NCBI GenBank assembly: GCA_002386405.1
Contig: DGIP01000042.1
Coordinates: forward strand, 1 to 62,528
Origin: Stenotrophomonas maltophilia
GTDB lineage: Bacteria > Pseudomonadota > Gammaproteobacteria > Xanthomonadales > Xanthomonadaceae
Reading direction: 5' to 3'
Length of the DNA stretch: 62,528 nt
Below the pieces are notes generated by a model, which saw nothing but the letters and a program-made list of their open reading frames with translations, ran no database searches and had not been told where the DNA came from. Each line of letters begins with the position of its first letter. The first letter of the stretch is position 1. This document shows, piece after piece, positions 19,111 to 26,793 of this stretch. A program made the translations under genes and the position numbers.

Positions 19111-19326
19111 TTAGCTAGTGCGCCTCAATCCCGCACTCGGCCAGAACGTGTCAATCCGGCACAGATCGAAGTCTTGCCCGTAGGCCAACGCAGCATCATC
19201 AGGCGGTAGATCCGCGTACCAGGAAAGCTCTCTCTCATCCATTCCTGCGTCCGCATGGTCGATGGCGAAGAAGCACAGCATCGCCTCATCAAATTCCCGC
19301 AGCCAGTCAGCGTCGATACGATTCAT
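19111..19326 (-). CDS. Small acidic protein, paralogue of 29819-30034
   Basis: A 71-residue acidic protein beginning MNRIDADWLREFDEAM. It aligns end to end with the 71-residue protein at 29819-30034 (MNKIDLDWLEEFDQAM), sharing the D-A-G-M-D-E block, the acidic D-L-x-P-x-x-A-A-L-A-x-G segment and a final aromatic WP. I do not know the function. The ATG at 19326 is chosen to match the paralogue; the frame is open to 19374. No signal peptide or membrane segment. The two copies, on the same strand, bracket the effector region. Confidence 0.6.
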   Translation of the reverse strand: MNRIDADWLREFDEAMLCFFAIDHADAGMDERELSWYADLPPDDAALAYGQDFDLCRIDTFWPSAGLRRTS

Positions 19327-19467
19327 TTTTTCTACTGTTCTCTCAGTGATATCCATAGATTGCGTGCTCCGCATCCCAGATCTTGAGACCGTAGCGAGCC
19401 ATTCGCGCCAACCATTAGGCAGCGTCTACCAAACCGCCGAAATCAACAGGAACAACCGATTTCCCAT

Positions 19468-19498
19468 CCGTTGACCACTCCAGCAGAGTGGTCAACGG
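19468..19498. repeat. Perfect 13-bp hairpin
   Basis: CCGTTGACCACTC (19468-19480) and GAGTGGTCAACGG (19486-19498) form an unbroken stem with the loop CAGCA. It has no T-run, so it is not a standard terminator. It lies in the 338-base gap between two divergent genes. Confidence 0.75.
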
Positions 19499-19513
19499 AG
19501 CGTAGAAACTCCT

Positions 19514-19666
19514 CTAGCGAGACAATGTTGGACGTCCCTTTGTCGGGAGGGTGGCTAATACAACACCCTCGTGGAAATACGCCCGCCGCATCTCGCTAGT
19601 CGGTTTCTAACCTCCCGACCCCCTCGCCATCCCGGCGAGGGGCGATCCTTACAGGAGGTCCAACAT
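19514..19666 (+). promoter_or_regulatory. Structured leader of the SymE-like gene
   Basis: Four inverted-repeat pairs fill this stretch. CTAGCGAGA (19514-19522) matches TCTCGCTAG (19591-19599). GTCGGGAGG (19542-19550) matches CCTCCCGAC (19611-19619). CCCCTCGCC (19620-19628) matches GGCGAGGGG (19634-19642). ATGTTGGACGTCC (19525-19537) is complementary at 12 of 13 positions to the ribosome site and start codon, GGAGGTCCAACAT (19654-19666). The first pairing is incompatible with the last two long-range ones, so the leader could switch between a closed and an open start. Confidence 0.6.
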
Positions 19667-20018
19667 GCAAACGCACTGGGACGACACGTCCTTCGATGAA
19701 CTGCCCTCACGCCGGCGTGCTCGCCGGGCGCATCTGGCCGGCACCGCAAAGCCTGCAACCTGCTCACCGCCGCCGGAGTTCCACGAGGAACTGAAGGTGC
19801 CCTACCTGAAGATCCGCGGCCGCTGGCTGCGGCAGATGGGCTTCGACGTGGGCCGCAAGCTGCAGATCGAAGCCTGCGCTGGGGTGATCACCATCAAGCT
19901 GCTGGGGCCGCCGGCGGTGGAAGATCCCCGGGTGCCCCGGTTCGTGGAGCGCACGATCTACCACGGTGAGATCAATTCCGACACGGGGCAGTTCGTCCCC
20001 GAGGACGTCATCCAATGA
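19665..20018 (+). CDS. SymE-like toxin
   Basis: A 117-residue protein whose middle (about residues 43-80) has the SymE fold pattern PYLKIRGRWLRQMGFDVGRKLQIEACAGVITIKL, an AbrB-like swapped-hairpin barrel. E. coli SymE is an SOS-induced, RNA/nucleoid-associated toxin held down by an antisense RNA, SymR. The N-terminal 40 residues are basic and poorly conserved in look. Start ATG 19665 has AGGAGG eight bases upstream, and this site is itself complementary to the leader. It overlaps the next gene by four bases (ATGA). No LexA box was recognised. Function as a toxin is by family only. Confidence 0.75.
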   Translation: MQTHWDDTSFDELPSRRRARRAHLAGTAKPATCSPPPEFHEELKVPYLKIRGRWLRQMGFDVGRKLQIEACAGVITIKLLGPPAVEDPRVPRFVERTIYHGEINSDTGQFVPEDVIQ

Positions 20019-20239
20019 AAAAGCAGGTGTACATGAGGGTGAAGCTAGACCCCGATCTACGCCGCGCCTTTCAGCTTTCGGCGTGGCGTAGTGAGCGTTC
20101 GCCTACGCACGTGCTGCGGTCGTTGATCCAGGATTGCGTGAACCTGGACCGGAGCGCCCAAGGCGTTGATCTCTACGTTTGGGGGGATTCGTTCCCGGTG
20201 GGGAGCGAAGTACCGAAGGGGCAGGGCAGGCCCCGCTGA
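20015..20239 (+). CDS. Small ribbon-helix-helix-like protein
   Basis: A 74-residue basic protein. The first 45 residues (MKKQVYMRVKLDPDLRRAF, then a helix, a turn SERSPTHV, and a second helix LRSLIQDCV) follow the strand-helix-helix order of Arc/MetJ-type DNA-binding proteins. The tail is short and uncharged to basic. Its ATG overlaps the stop of the SymE-like gene, so translation is coupled. It could be an autoregulator or a protein antitoxin; E. coli symE has no such partner. Confidence 0.55.
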   Translation: MKKQVYMRVKLDPDLRRAFQLSAWRSERSPTHVLRSLIQDCVNLDRSAQGVDLYVWGDSFPVGSEVPKGQGRPR

Positions 20240-20325
20240 GGGTGTGCCGGGCCGGCCTGCGCCACCGGCCCTGATGGGTAATTCCGCGAAGCCATGTGCA
20301 CGTGGCTTCCGGAGGGATGTTCGCC

Positions 20326-21639
20326 TCACCCCATTCGCATGCTGCGGGCTTCCAGTTCCTGCTGGTTCTGCTGCGTGCGCTGCTCGGTCTGCATGGCCAA
20401 GGCCTGCCGTTCCTGGCCTGCTTCATCCAGCCGCTGCAGTGATTGCTCCACCGGCGTCTGCACGGCCATTTCAGTGGCCATGGCAGCGCGCTGCTGTGCC
20501 GGGTCATGCAGGTTGCCCTGCACCACGAACACGTTGCGGCCGGCCGCACCCTCTGCGGTGGCTTGGCTCAGTACCACGTGGTCAGCCCGGTCCAGTTTGT
20601 TCTCCACGGCCAGCGCGGTGAGGCTGGCGGTCAGCCGTTCGCTGGTTTCATCGAAGCTGCGCCCGTGTTTGGCGTCCAGCGCGGCCACGTGTTCGCGTAT
20701 CTGCTGGTAGAGCGGGTAATGCGCATCGCCGGGGCGAAGTGCCGCCAGGCGGGTGTTCGGGTCCTGGCCGGGCAGGTCGTTGAGCACCACCTTCGGGGTT
20801 TCAATGCGCTGCCGGTACGGGTCATCGGGGTGGAAGTGGGTTGCCTTCTCCTCGCGCTCGCGGCGGACCTCGCGGGTGTCGTTCAGGCCTTCCAGCACGC
20901 GTGGGTTGCGTTCCTGCATGGGGAAGCCGCTTTCGGTGTGGTGCGCCCAGGTGCCGGCCTTCGGGTCATACACGTGGTACGAGCTGCGTATGCCAATGAT
21001 GTTGGGGTTGCTGGTGGGCAGCGACTGGTCGGCCATGCTCAGCTCATACACGCCCAGCTTGGCCACGTAGGCGGTGGCCTGGCCCCACGGCATGGCGTCG
21101 TAGGCATGCCCGGCGGTGTTCCATGCCCGCGCGGTGCCCCGGTACTCGTTGTTGAGCATTTCCTTCCAGACGTTCTCGGCGGCGTCTTCGCTCAGGTTCT
21201 TGCGGGTGGCTTCCAGCAGGATGCGCGGGGTCCAGCAGTTCGGGTCCAAGTTGTGGCGCTCGAAGGCCAGGTCGTGCGCCTTCTGCACATCCCGTCCCGG
21301 AAGGTTGAGCGCCAGGGCGGGGTTGCCGGCTTCCAGCCAGGCCTCACGGCGCTCCAGGTCGCGGTGCAGCAGGGTCTGGCCGAACGCCTCCCACTGGCGC
21401 TCTGTCAGCGTGCGGTTCTGCAGCTCTGGGTTGCGGTCGTGCTGGTCGGCGGCTTCGAGCTGGGCATAGGCATTGGCCACCTGGCCGGGCAGGTTGTCGT
21501 TGCGCACCACGCCCAGCGCCAGCAGGCCGTAGCCATCATTGCCCTGCTTCTGGGCAAGGTAGTTCCAATACCGCTCGCGGTTGCCGTCGTCGGCGTAGGC
21601 CCGCAGGATGTCGAGATCCTTTTGATTCAATCCGCTCAC
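20326..21639 (-). CDS. XVIPCD-containing type IV secretion effector 1
   Basis: A 437-residue putative X-Tfe, a toxin delivered into rival bacteria by the Xanthomonadales type IV secretion system. The C-terminal XVIPCD spans about residues 297-437 and shows ERLTASLTALAVENKLDRADHV, NVFVVQG, DPAQQRA, TPVEQSLQRL and a Gln-rich tail. The N-terminal 290 residues (SGLNQKDLDILRAYADDGNRERYW...) match effector 2 of this window and have no catalytic motif I recognise. GTG at 21639 is chosen, with AGGAGG upstream and alignment to the paralogue's start; a longer frame to 21669 overlaps the preceding lipoprotein stop. The gene follows its lipoprotein partner in one operon. Confidence 0.85.
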   Translation of the reverse strand: MSGLNQKDLDILRAYADDGNRERYWNYLAQKQGNDGYGLLALGVVRNDNLPGQVANAYAQLEAADQHDRNPELQNRTLTERQWEAFGQTLLHRDLERREAWLEAGNPALALNLPGRDVQKAHDLAFERHNLDPNCWTPRILLEATRKNLSEDAAENVWKEMLNNEYRGTARAWNTAGHAYDAMPWGQATAYVAKLGVYELSMADQSLPTSNPNIIGIRSSYHVYDPKAGTWAHHTESGFPMQERNPRVLEGLNDTREVRREREEKATHFHPDDPYRQRIETPKVVLNDLPGQDPNTRLAALRPGDAHYPLYQQIREHVAALDAKHGRSFDETSERLTASLTALAVENKLDRADHVVLSQATAEGAAGRNVFVVQGNLHDPAQQRAAMATEMAVQTPVEQSLQRLDEAGQERQALAMQTEQRTQQNQQELEARSMRMG

Positions 21640-21665
21640 GCGTTGTTCCTCCTGAACATCCTGGG

Positions 21666-22532
21666 TCACTCAACCTTGTATGCGCTCAGCACGCCGCGCG
21701 CGGCGGCCTCGATGGCCTTCCAGTCCTTCAGGAACGCCCTGGGATAGGAGAGGGTCACCGAAAGGTTGTTCTCGGCATCTACGAACTGATGGGTGCAGCC
21801 GGAGACCGGGACACTTTCGTCGATCACAATCTGGTCGCCCTTCAGCGTGAGTGAGTCGCGCCCCTCCTGGAGCTTGTCGCACTTGATGAAGGTTGCCAGC
21901 TCGCCGCCCGGGGTGCGGGCGATGTACCAGTCGCTTTCCACGTTGGCGTTGCGCTTGGCCGGCATGCCGGTCTGCTTTTCGTACGCCTGGGCGAACTCAA
22001 CCATCCGCGCTTCATCAATGGCGTAGGGCGTCAGCCCGAACTGTTCGGCGCCCGGGGTGCGCATGTCCAGCCGGCGGCGCGGATCCTTGCGGTAGGCCGA
22101 GCCCTCCTCGCTGGTGGCGTCGGTGCTGGTCATGCGGCCCAGCAGCTCCGTGATCGGCACGCCGTCGATGTAGTCCACCGACATGGACATCGCGCGGTGG
22201 TGGTCGGCCATGGAGCGGGCGGCGCGCGTGCCCGGGGGTGCCGCCTTGAGCTCGGGCCACATCAGGGTCAGGCCAACGCCGCCACCAATGGCAGGGCCGA
22301 TCTGGTCGTCGTAGAGGTTGGCCGGGAACGCGTAGCGGTGCGGGCCGAGCTGGGCTGCTACCGGCGCGGTGGTGTAGGTGTAGCCATCCACTGTGCGGCT
22401 CTGGCTGGTGTCTTCAGACATGGCAGGTTCCTTGTGTCCCTTTTCCGTGGGTGGGGCCTTGGCACAGGCACTGGCGCTCAGGGCGACGGCGAGTGCAACT
22501 GCCAGGCACCGGCCGGATGACATCACGCTCAT
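21666..22532 (-). CDS. Lipoprotein, immunity candidate for effector 1
   Basis: A 288-residue lipoprotein: MSVMSSGRCLAVALAVALSASAC gives a signal peptide with the acylated Cys at 23. The mature part opens with MSEDTSQSRTVDGYTYTTAPV and resembles the two lipoproteins at 24929 and 25930. X-T4SS effectors are neutralised by periplasmic lipoprotein inhibitors (X-Tfi) encoded next to them, and this gene ends 26 bases before effector 1 starts. The start ATG 22532 is one of several in-frame Met codons; it gives the best signal peptide. A promoter-like motif is upstream. Immunity role is by context. Confidence 0.8.
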   Translation of the reverse strand: MSVMSSGRCLAVALAVALSASACAKAPPTEKGHKEPAMSEDTSQSRTVDGYTYTTAPVAAQLGPHRYAFPANLYDDQIGPAIGGGVGLTLMWPELKAAPPGTRAARSMADHHRAMSMSVDYIDGVPITELLGRMTSTDATSEEGSAYRKDPRRRLDMRTPGAEQFGLTPYAIDEARMVEFAQAYEKQTGMPAKRNANVESDWYIARTPGGELATFIKCDKLQEGRDSLTLKGDQIVIDESVPVSGCTHQFVDAENNLSVTLSYPRAFLKDWKAIEAAARGVLSAYKVE

Positions 22533-22595
22533 GGGCCATTCCATTGCATTGGTTGGGGTCAACTATAGGGAATGCTGCGTCAACGGAGCAGGAAT
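22471..22595 (-). repeat. Leader/signal-peptide repeat, copy 1
   Basis: About 125 bases covering the upstream region and signal-peptide codons of the first lipoprotein gene. It is nearly identical to 25731-25852 and 26732-26855, whereas the mature parts of the three proteins differ much more. Confidence 0.85.
22557..22584 (-). promoter_or_regulatory. Conserved promoter-like motif, copy 1
   Basis: On the minus strand the stretch reads GTTGACG, then CCTATAGTTGACC: two GTTGAC units 21 bases apart around TATAGT. The same motif precedes all three lipoprotein genes of this cluster. Confidence 0.5.
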
Positions 22596-22608
22596 GGGGT
22601 GCGCGTGG

Positions 22609-23436
22609 CTACACGACCAATGCCTTTTTGGCGGTCGATCCGTTTGTGTTCTTTGGGGCCAGGCTCACCGTCCAGTGGCCTTTGGAGTCCTGATGGGTTT
22701 TGAGCAAAGGATACGTCTTGAGCATGGTGACCAGCTTGGCGTGACCGTAGGTACGCGGTTTGAAGGTCGGTTGAGTGAGCCGAATATGTTCCGAGAGTGC
22801 GTTCAACGTCACCCGGCCATTGGGGAAGGACGGAAACAGCGTCTCTACTGCCTTCACCACGAATGGCGGGCTCTGCTTCGGGAGGGGGCTGGCCGCTGGA
22901 GCCTTCTTCGGTGCCTGCTTCTTGGCCTTCGCCACGGGTGCAACCGTGGGCTTGGCCACCACGTCGGCCACCTTTTCCGCGGGCTTCGCTACGGGCTTTG
23001 CTACCGGCGTCCACTCATAGAACTGATCGCACGCCTTTCGCAGTGCTTCCGGGCTATTGGCCGCGCCCGCAATGTAGACAGTTGCACCACGTTCCCTGAG
23101 CTTGCGGCACAGGTAGGCGAAGTCGCTGTCACCGGTGACCAGGCAGAAGGTCTGTGCACGCTTGTCCAGCAGCAGCTCAAGCGCGTCCAGCGACAAGGCA
23201 ATGTCGGTGCTGTTCTTCCTGGGCGCGTAGGGGAACTGCAGGCAACTGGTAAACGACTGCCGAACCAGAACCTGTTCCCATCCCTTGTTGATCGTGTTCG
23301 GGTTGCCGTAGCCCCTGCGAACCGTCACCCGCCCTGCCTGTGCTGCGCGCTGCAGCGCGAACTCGGCGATCTCCGGCGGCACGTTGTCGCAATCAATCAG
23401 GAGGGCGACGGACGCTTCCTGGGTGGGGAGGGCCAT
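22609..23436 (-). CDS. NYN-domain nuclease with C-terminal LOTUS/OST-HTH domain
   Basis: A 275-residue protein. Residues 1-140 form a NYN (PIN-like) ribonuclease domain with acidic residues D15 and D17 (LLIDCDNVPP), D78 (NSTDIALSLDAL) and D103/D105 (LVTGDSDFAYL). An Ala/Lys/Pro-rich linker (about 143-190) leads to a LOTUS/OST-HTH-like domain (about 195-255, FPNGRVTLNALSEHI...), which in other proteins binds RNA. The pair is a known bacterial arrangement of unknown substrate. It sits between the two effector/immunity units on the same strand. Upstream AACTATAGG resembles the core of the lipoprotein promoter motif. Confidence 0.85.
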   Translation of the reverse strand: MALPTQEASVALLIDCDNVPPEIAEFALQRAAQAGRVTVRRGYGNPNTINKGWEQVLVRQSFTSCLQFPYAPRKNSTDIALSLDALELLLDKRAQTFCLVTGDSDFAYLCRKLRERGATVYIAGAANSPEALRKACDQFYEWTPVAKPVAKPAEKVADVVAKPTVAPVAKAKKQAPKKAPAASPLPKQSPPFVVKAVETLFPSFPNGRVTLNALSEHIRLTQPTFKPRTYGHAKLVTMLKTYPLLKTHQDSKGHWTVSLAPKNTNGSTAKKALVV

Positions 23437-23534
23437 GGCAGTTCCTTGTGCTGGGCCGGGGTGCCGGTAGGCGAACTATAGGCAATTTGGTGGTGGGTGC
23501 GCGCGGGGGTTTGGGGGGCTGGCTCGCGGGGGGA

Positions 23535-23556
23535 GCCGACTAACAGTCGGCGCTAC
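23535..23556 (-). repeat. SMAG-like REP element
   Basis: GCCGAC / GTCGGC stem followed by GCTAC; on the minus strand it begins GTAGC. It lies between the NYN gene and effector 2. Confidence 0.65.
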
Positions 23557-23585
23557 CGGGGAGGCGGGGGCGCTGCCGCTGGGTG

Positions 23586-24905
23586 CTATCCCATCCGCAT
23601 TGTTGGGTGGTGGTTGTGTTCCTGCTGCTGGGTCTGTGCCAGCCCCTGCTGCTGGCGCTCCTGGCCAGCCACCTCCAACCGCTGCAGCGATTGCTCCACC
23701 GGCGTCTGCACGGCCACATCCGTGGGCATCGAGGCGCGGCGGTGCGCCGGATCGGCAGGGTCGCCCTGCACCACGAACACATTGCGCCCGGCGGGGCTGT
23801 CGGCGGTCTGGTGGCTCAGCAGCACGTGGTCTGCGCGGTCCAGCCCGTTCTGGCGGGCCAGTGCCACCACGCTGGCAGTGAGCCGTTCGCTGTTCTCATC
23901 CGGGGCGCGGCCCTGCCTGGCGTCGATGGCGGCCACGCCTTCGCGTACCTGCTGCACCAGTGCGTAGTCGGCATGGCCCGGGCCGATATCGGCCAGCCGG
24001 GTGGGGGCTTGCTGCCGGTCCCCCGGCGCGCCGTCTAGCGAGGCCGTGAACGGGCTGCGGGTGATGGTGCGGTACGGGTCATCCTCGTGGAACTGGGTGG
24101 CCTTCTGCTGGCGCTCCAGGCGCACGGCGCGGGCGTCGTTGAGTTCGGCAATGCGGCTGGGGCTGGTCTCTTCCCGCATGGAAACGTGGCCGCCGCCGGT
24201 GCTGACGTTCGCCCACTTCTGGTCCGCTTCGAAGTACATGGCGTAGTGGCTGTTGCCGCCAATGACGTTGGGGTTGGTGGCCGAGCGGCCTTCCAGCAGC
24301 TGGGTGGCTTCGGTGGCGCCCAGCCGGGCCAGGTACTGGCCGCCTTCCACCACGCCCATCTGGGCGATGGCGTCATAGCCGGTCCTGCCTACTCGGGTTG
24401 CGCCCAGGTAGTTGTTGTCCAGCATGTTGGCCCAGATCTGCTCGACCTTCTCCGGGCCGCTTTCCTTCAGGGCGGCCTGCAGGAGCACGCGGGGTGTCCA
24501 GCAGTTGGGGTCCAGGTTGTGCAGCTCGAACGCGCGGTCGTGCGCGCGCATCACGTCCTTGCCGGGCAGGTTCAGGGCTTTGTCCGGCTGGTTCTGTCCC
24601 ATCCAGTAACTGCGCAGCTCCAGGTCGCGCTTGAGCAGGGTCTGGCCGAAGGCCTCCCACTGTCGCTCGCTCAGGTCCGCATTGGCGAAGCGCGAGCCAT
24701 TGTCGTGCTGGTTGCGTGCATGCTCCTGCGCGTAACTGTTTGCCACCCGCCCGGGCAGGCTGTCGTTGCGCACCACGCCCAGCGCCAGCGTTCCGTAACC
24801 GTCGGCGCCCGGCAGCTGGGACAGGTAGTTCCAGTACAGCTCGCGGTTGCCCGCGTCGGCGTAGCTGGTCAGGATCCGGATGTCGTTCTGGGTCAATCCA
24901 CTCAT
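23586..24905 (-). CDS. XVIPCD-containing type IV secretion effector 2
   Basis: A 439-residue paralogue of effector 1. The N-terminus MSGLTQNDIRILTSYADAGNRELYWNYL and the following DGYGTLALGVVRND match effector 1 closely, while the middle (about 160-290) diverges. The C-terminal XVIPCD has SERLTASVVALARQNGLDRADHV, NVFVVQG, DPAHRRA, TPVEQSLQRL and a Gln-rich tail. No catalytic motif is recognised. ATG 24905 is the clear start with GGGATTA upstream. The lipoprotein gene ends 23 bases upstream. The shared N-terminal region and divergent middle suggest that the middle sets toxin or immunity specificity. Confidence 0.85.
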   Translation of the reverse strand: MSGLTQNDIRILTSYADAGNRELYWNYLSQLPGADGYGTLALGVVRNDSLPGRVANSYAQEHARNQHDNGSRFANADLSERQWEAFGQTLLKRDLELRSYWMGQNQPDKALNLPGKDVMRAHDRAFELHNLDPNCWTPRVLLQAALKESGPEKVEQIWANMLDNNYLGATRVGRTGYDAIAQMGVVEGGQYLARLGATEATQLLEGRSATNPNVIGGNSHYAMYFEADQKWANVSTGGGHVSMREETSPSRIAELNDARAVRLERQQKATQFHEDDPYRTITRSPFTASLDGAPGDRQQAPTRLADIGPGHADYALVQQVREGVAAIDARQGRAPDENSERLTASVVALARQNGLDRADHVLLSHQTADSPAGRNVFVVQGDPADPAHRRASMPTDVAVQTPVEQSLQRLEVAGQERQQQGLAQTQQQEHNHHPTMRMG

Positions 24906-24928
24906 GTACTAATCCCTGTAAGCGTGGG

Positions 24929-25792
24929 TTACCTTGCCTTGGTGCGCGACAGCAGGTCCCGCACTGCATCTTCCATGCGCTTCCAGTCTTTCAGGAAGGC
25001 TCGCTTGTAATCGAGGGTGATGGAGAGCTTGTTCTCCACGTCGGTGAAGTAGTGGATGCAGCCAGCGGCAACGGCGCCCTGCGCCTGGATGACCTGGTCA
25101 CCGTCGAGCCGCACGCCGTCTTCGCGGAAGGTGCTGCTGTCGCACTTGATGAAGGTGGTGAGGTTGCCGCCCGGGCCGCGTGCCACGTACCAGTCATCCT
25201 CGAAACCGGCGTTGCGGGTATGCGGCTTGCCGTAGCGCGCCTGGTAGGCCTTGGAATAGGCGGCCATCTTTGCTTCGTCGATGGCGTAGGGAATCAGCCC
25301 CATCTTCTCTGGCTGGGCCACGCGCAGATCCAGCCGATCCTTGGGGTTGTCACGCTCGACGGAGCCTTCCACGGTCACCGCGGTGTTGGACGACAGCCGC
25401 TCCAGCGAGGTCTCAATGGGCGCGGTATCGATGTAGTCGATGGACACGGCGATCTCCTTGCGGAAATCATTGGTGCGCGGGTCCACGCGCGCACCCGGGG
25501 CCGTGGGCTGCATGTCCGGCCACTCGATTATGAGGCTGACGCCGTCGCCAGGCCACGGTGCGATCTGGCTGTCGAGGTAATTGGCGGGAATGCGGAAGGT
25601 ATTCGGCCCCAGCTTAACGTCCACCGGTGCATCGGTGTAGGTGTGGCCATCGAGGGTGCGACCGGTTTGTGTGGCTTCCGACATGTTCGAAGTCCCTTTG
25701 TGTTCGGTGGGCGGCGTCCTTGCGCAGGCGCTGGCGCTCAGGGCGACGGCGAGTGCAACTGTGAGGCACCGGCCGGATGACATCACGCTCAT
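24929..25792 (-). CDS. Lipoprotein, immunity candidate for effector 2
   Basis: A 287-residue lipoprotein with the signal peptide MSVMSSGRCLTVALAVALSASAC and mature start ARTPPTEHKG. It is closely related to the orphan lipoprotein 25930-26793 (shared LGPNTFRIPANYLDSQIAPW segment) and more distantly to the first one. It precedes effector 2 in one operon and should act in the periplasm as its inhibitor. Start ATG 25792 is chosen for the signal peptide. The upstream region is one of the three near-identical leader repeats. Confidence 0.8.
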   Translation of the reverse strand: MSVMSSGRCLTVALAVALSASACARTPPTEHKGTSNMSEATQTGRTLDGHTYTDAPVDVKLGPNTFRIPANYLDSQIAPWPGDGVSLIIEWPDMQPTAPGARVDPRTNDFRKEIAVSIDYIDTAPIETSLERLSSNTAVTVEGSVERDNPKDRLDLRVAQPEKMGLIPYAIDEAKMAAYSKAYQARYGKPHTRNAGFEDDWYVARGPGGNLTTFIKCDSSTFREDGVRLDGDQVIQAQGAVAAGCIHYFTDVENKLSITLDYKRAFLKDWKRMEDAVRDLLSRTKAR

Positions 25793-25852
25793 GGGCCATT
25801 CCATTGCAGTGGTTGGGTCAACTATAGGGAATGTGGTGTCAACGGGACAGGA
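25731..25852 (-). repeat. Leader/signal-peptide repeat, copy 2
   Basis: Second copy of the repeat described at 22471-22595; similarity to copy 3 continues further into the gene, to about 25656. Confidence 0.85.
25816..25843 (-). promoter_or_regulatory. Conserved promoter-like motif, copy 2
   Basis: GTTGACACC and CCTATAGTTGACC on the minus strand, with the same spacing as copies 1 and 3. Confidence 0.5.
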
Positions 25853-25929
25853 GGCGGGCCGCCAACGTCGATATCTCTCGCCACGAGGGGGCTGAAAGCG
25901 TCATCCCCCGGCCGCATAAGCGATGCGGT

Positions 25930-26793
25930 CTACTTGACCTCTGAGTGGTTCAAGACGTCCCGTACGACCACTTCCATGGCCTTCCAATCTTTGAGAAACA
26001 CACGGCTGTAGTAAAGGCTGATCGAAAGGCTGCTTTCCGTGTCCACGATGTAGTGGGTGCAACTGGCAACCGTTCTTGAATCGGTGTTGACGACCTCGCT
26101 GCCGTTGATCTGCAGCCCGTCCTCGCGATGCCTGCGGCTGTCGCACTTGATGAAAGTGCTGAGCTGGCCGGCTGCGTCGCGGCCGATGTACCAGTCATCT
26201 TCGTATGCCGGGTTGCGGGGATGCGGAGCGCCATACTTCGTCTCATAGGCGCGCGCATACTCGGCCATCAGCGCTTCGTTGAAGGCATAGGGTGTCAGCC
26301 CCAGCTGCTCGGGTTGCGCAACGCGCAGATCGAGCCGCTTGGAAGGGTCATTGCGCTCCAATGAGCCTTCCACGGTGATGGCGTCGTTGCTCACCTGGCG
26401 CTGCAGCAGGCTCTCGATCGGCACCCGGTCGATGTGGTCAACCAGGATCCGGATCTCCTTGCGGAAATCATTGGTGCGGGGGTTGGCGCGGGCGCCCGGG
26501 GGCGTGGGTTTCATGTCCGGCCACTCGATGACCAGGCTGACGCCCTCGCCGGGCCACGGTGCGATCTGGCTGTCCAGGTAGTTGGCGGGAATGCGGAAGG
26601 TGTTCGGCCCCAGCTTCACATCCACCGGCGCATCGGTGTAGGTGTGGCCGTTGAGGGTGCGACCGGTTTCTGTTGCTTCCGACATGTTCGAAGTCCCTTT
26701 GTGTTCGGTGGGCGGCGTCCGTGCGCAGGCGCTGGCGCTCAGGGCGACGGCGAGTGCAACTGCCAGGCACCGGCCGGATGACATCACGCTCAT
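25930..26793 (-). CDS. Orphan immunity-like lipoprotein
   Basis: A 287-residue lipoprotein with signal peptide MSVMSSGRCLAVALAVALSASAC. It is a close paralogue of the neighbouring lipoprotein (24929-25792) across the N-terminal 80 residues and more divergent later (YIGRDAAGQLSTFIKCDSRRHREDG). No XVIPCD gene follows: the next gene downstream is the second lipoprotein, after a 137-base gap. It may be a duplicated immunity gene protecting against a related toxin from other strains, or a remnant of a lost pair. Start ATG 26793 by analogy. Confidence 0.75.
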   Translation of the reverse strand: MSVMSSGRCLAVALAVALSASACARTPPTEHKGTSNMSEATETGRTLNGHTYTDAPVDVKLGPNTFRIPANYLDSQIAPWPGEGVSLVIEWPDMKPTPPGARANPRTNDFRKEIRILVDHIDRVPIESLLQRQVSNDAITVEGSLERNDPSKRLDLRVAQPEQLGLTPYAFNEALMAEYARAYETKYGAPHPRNPAYEDDWYIGRDAAGQLSTFIKCDSRRHREDGLQINGSEVVNTDSRTVASCTHYIVDTESSLSISLYYSRVFLKDWKAMEVVVRDVLNHSEVK

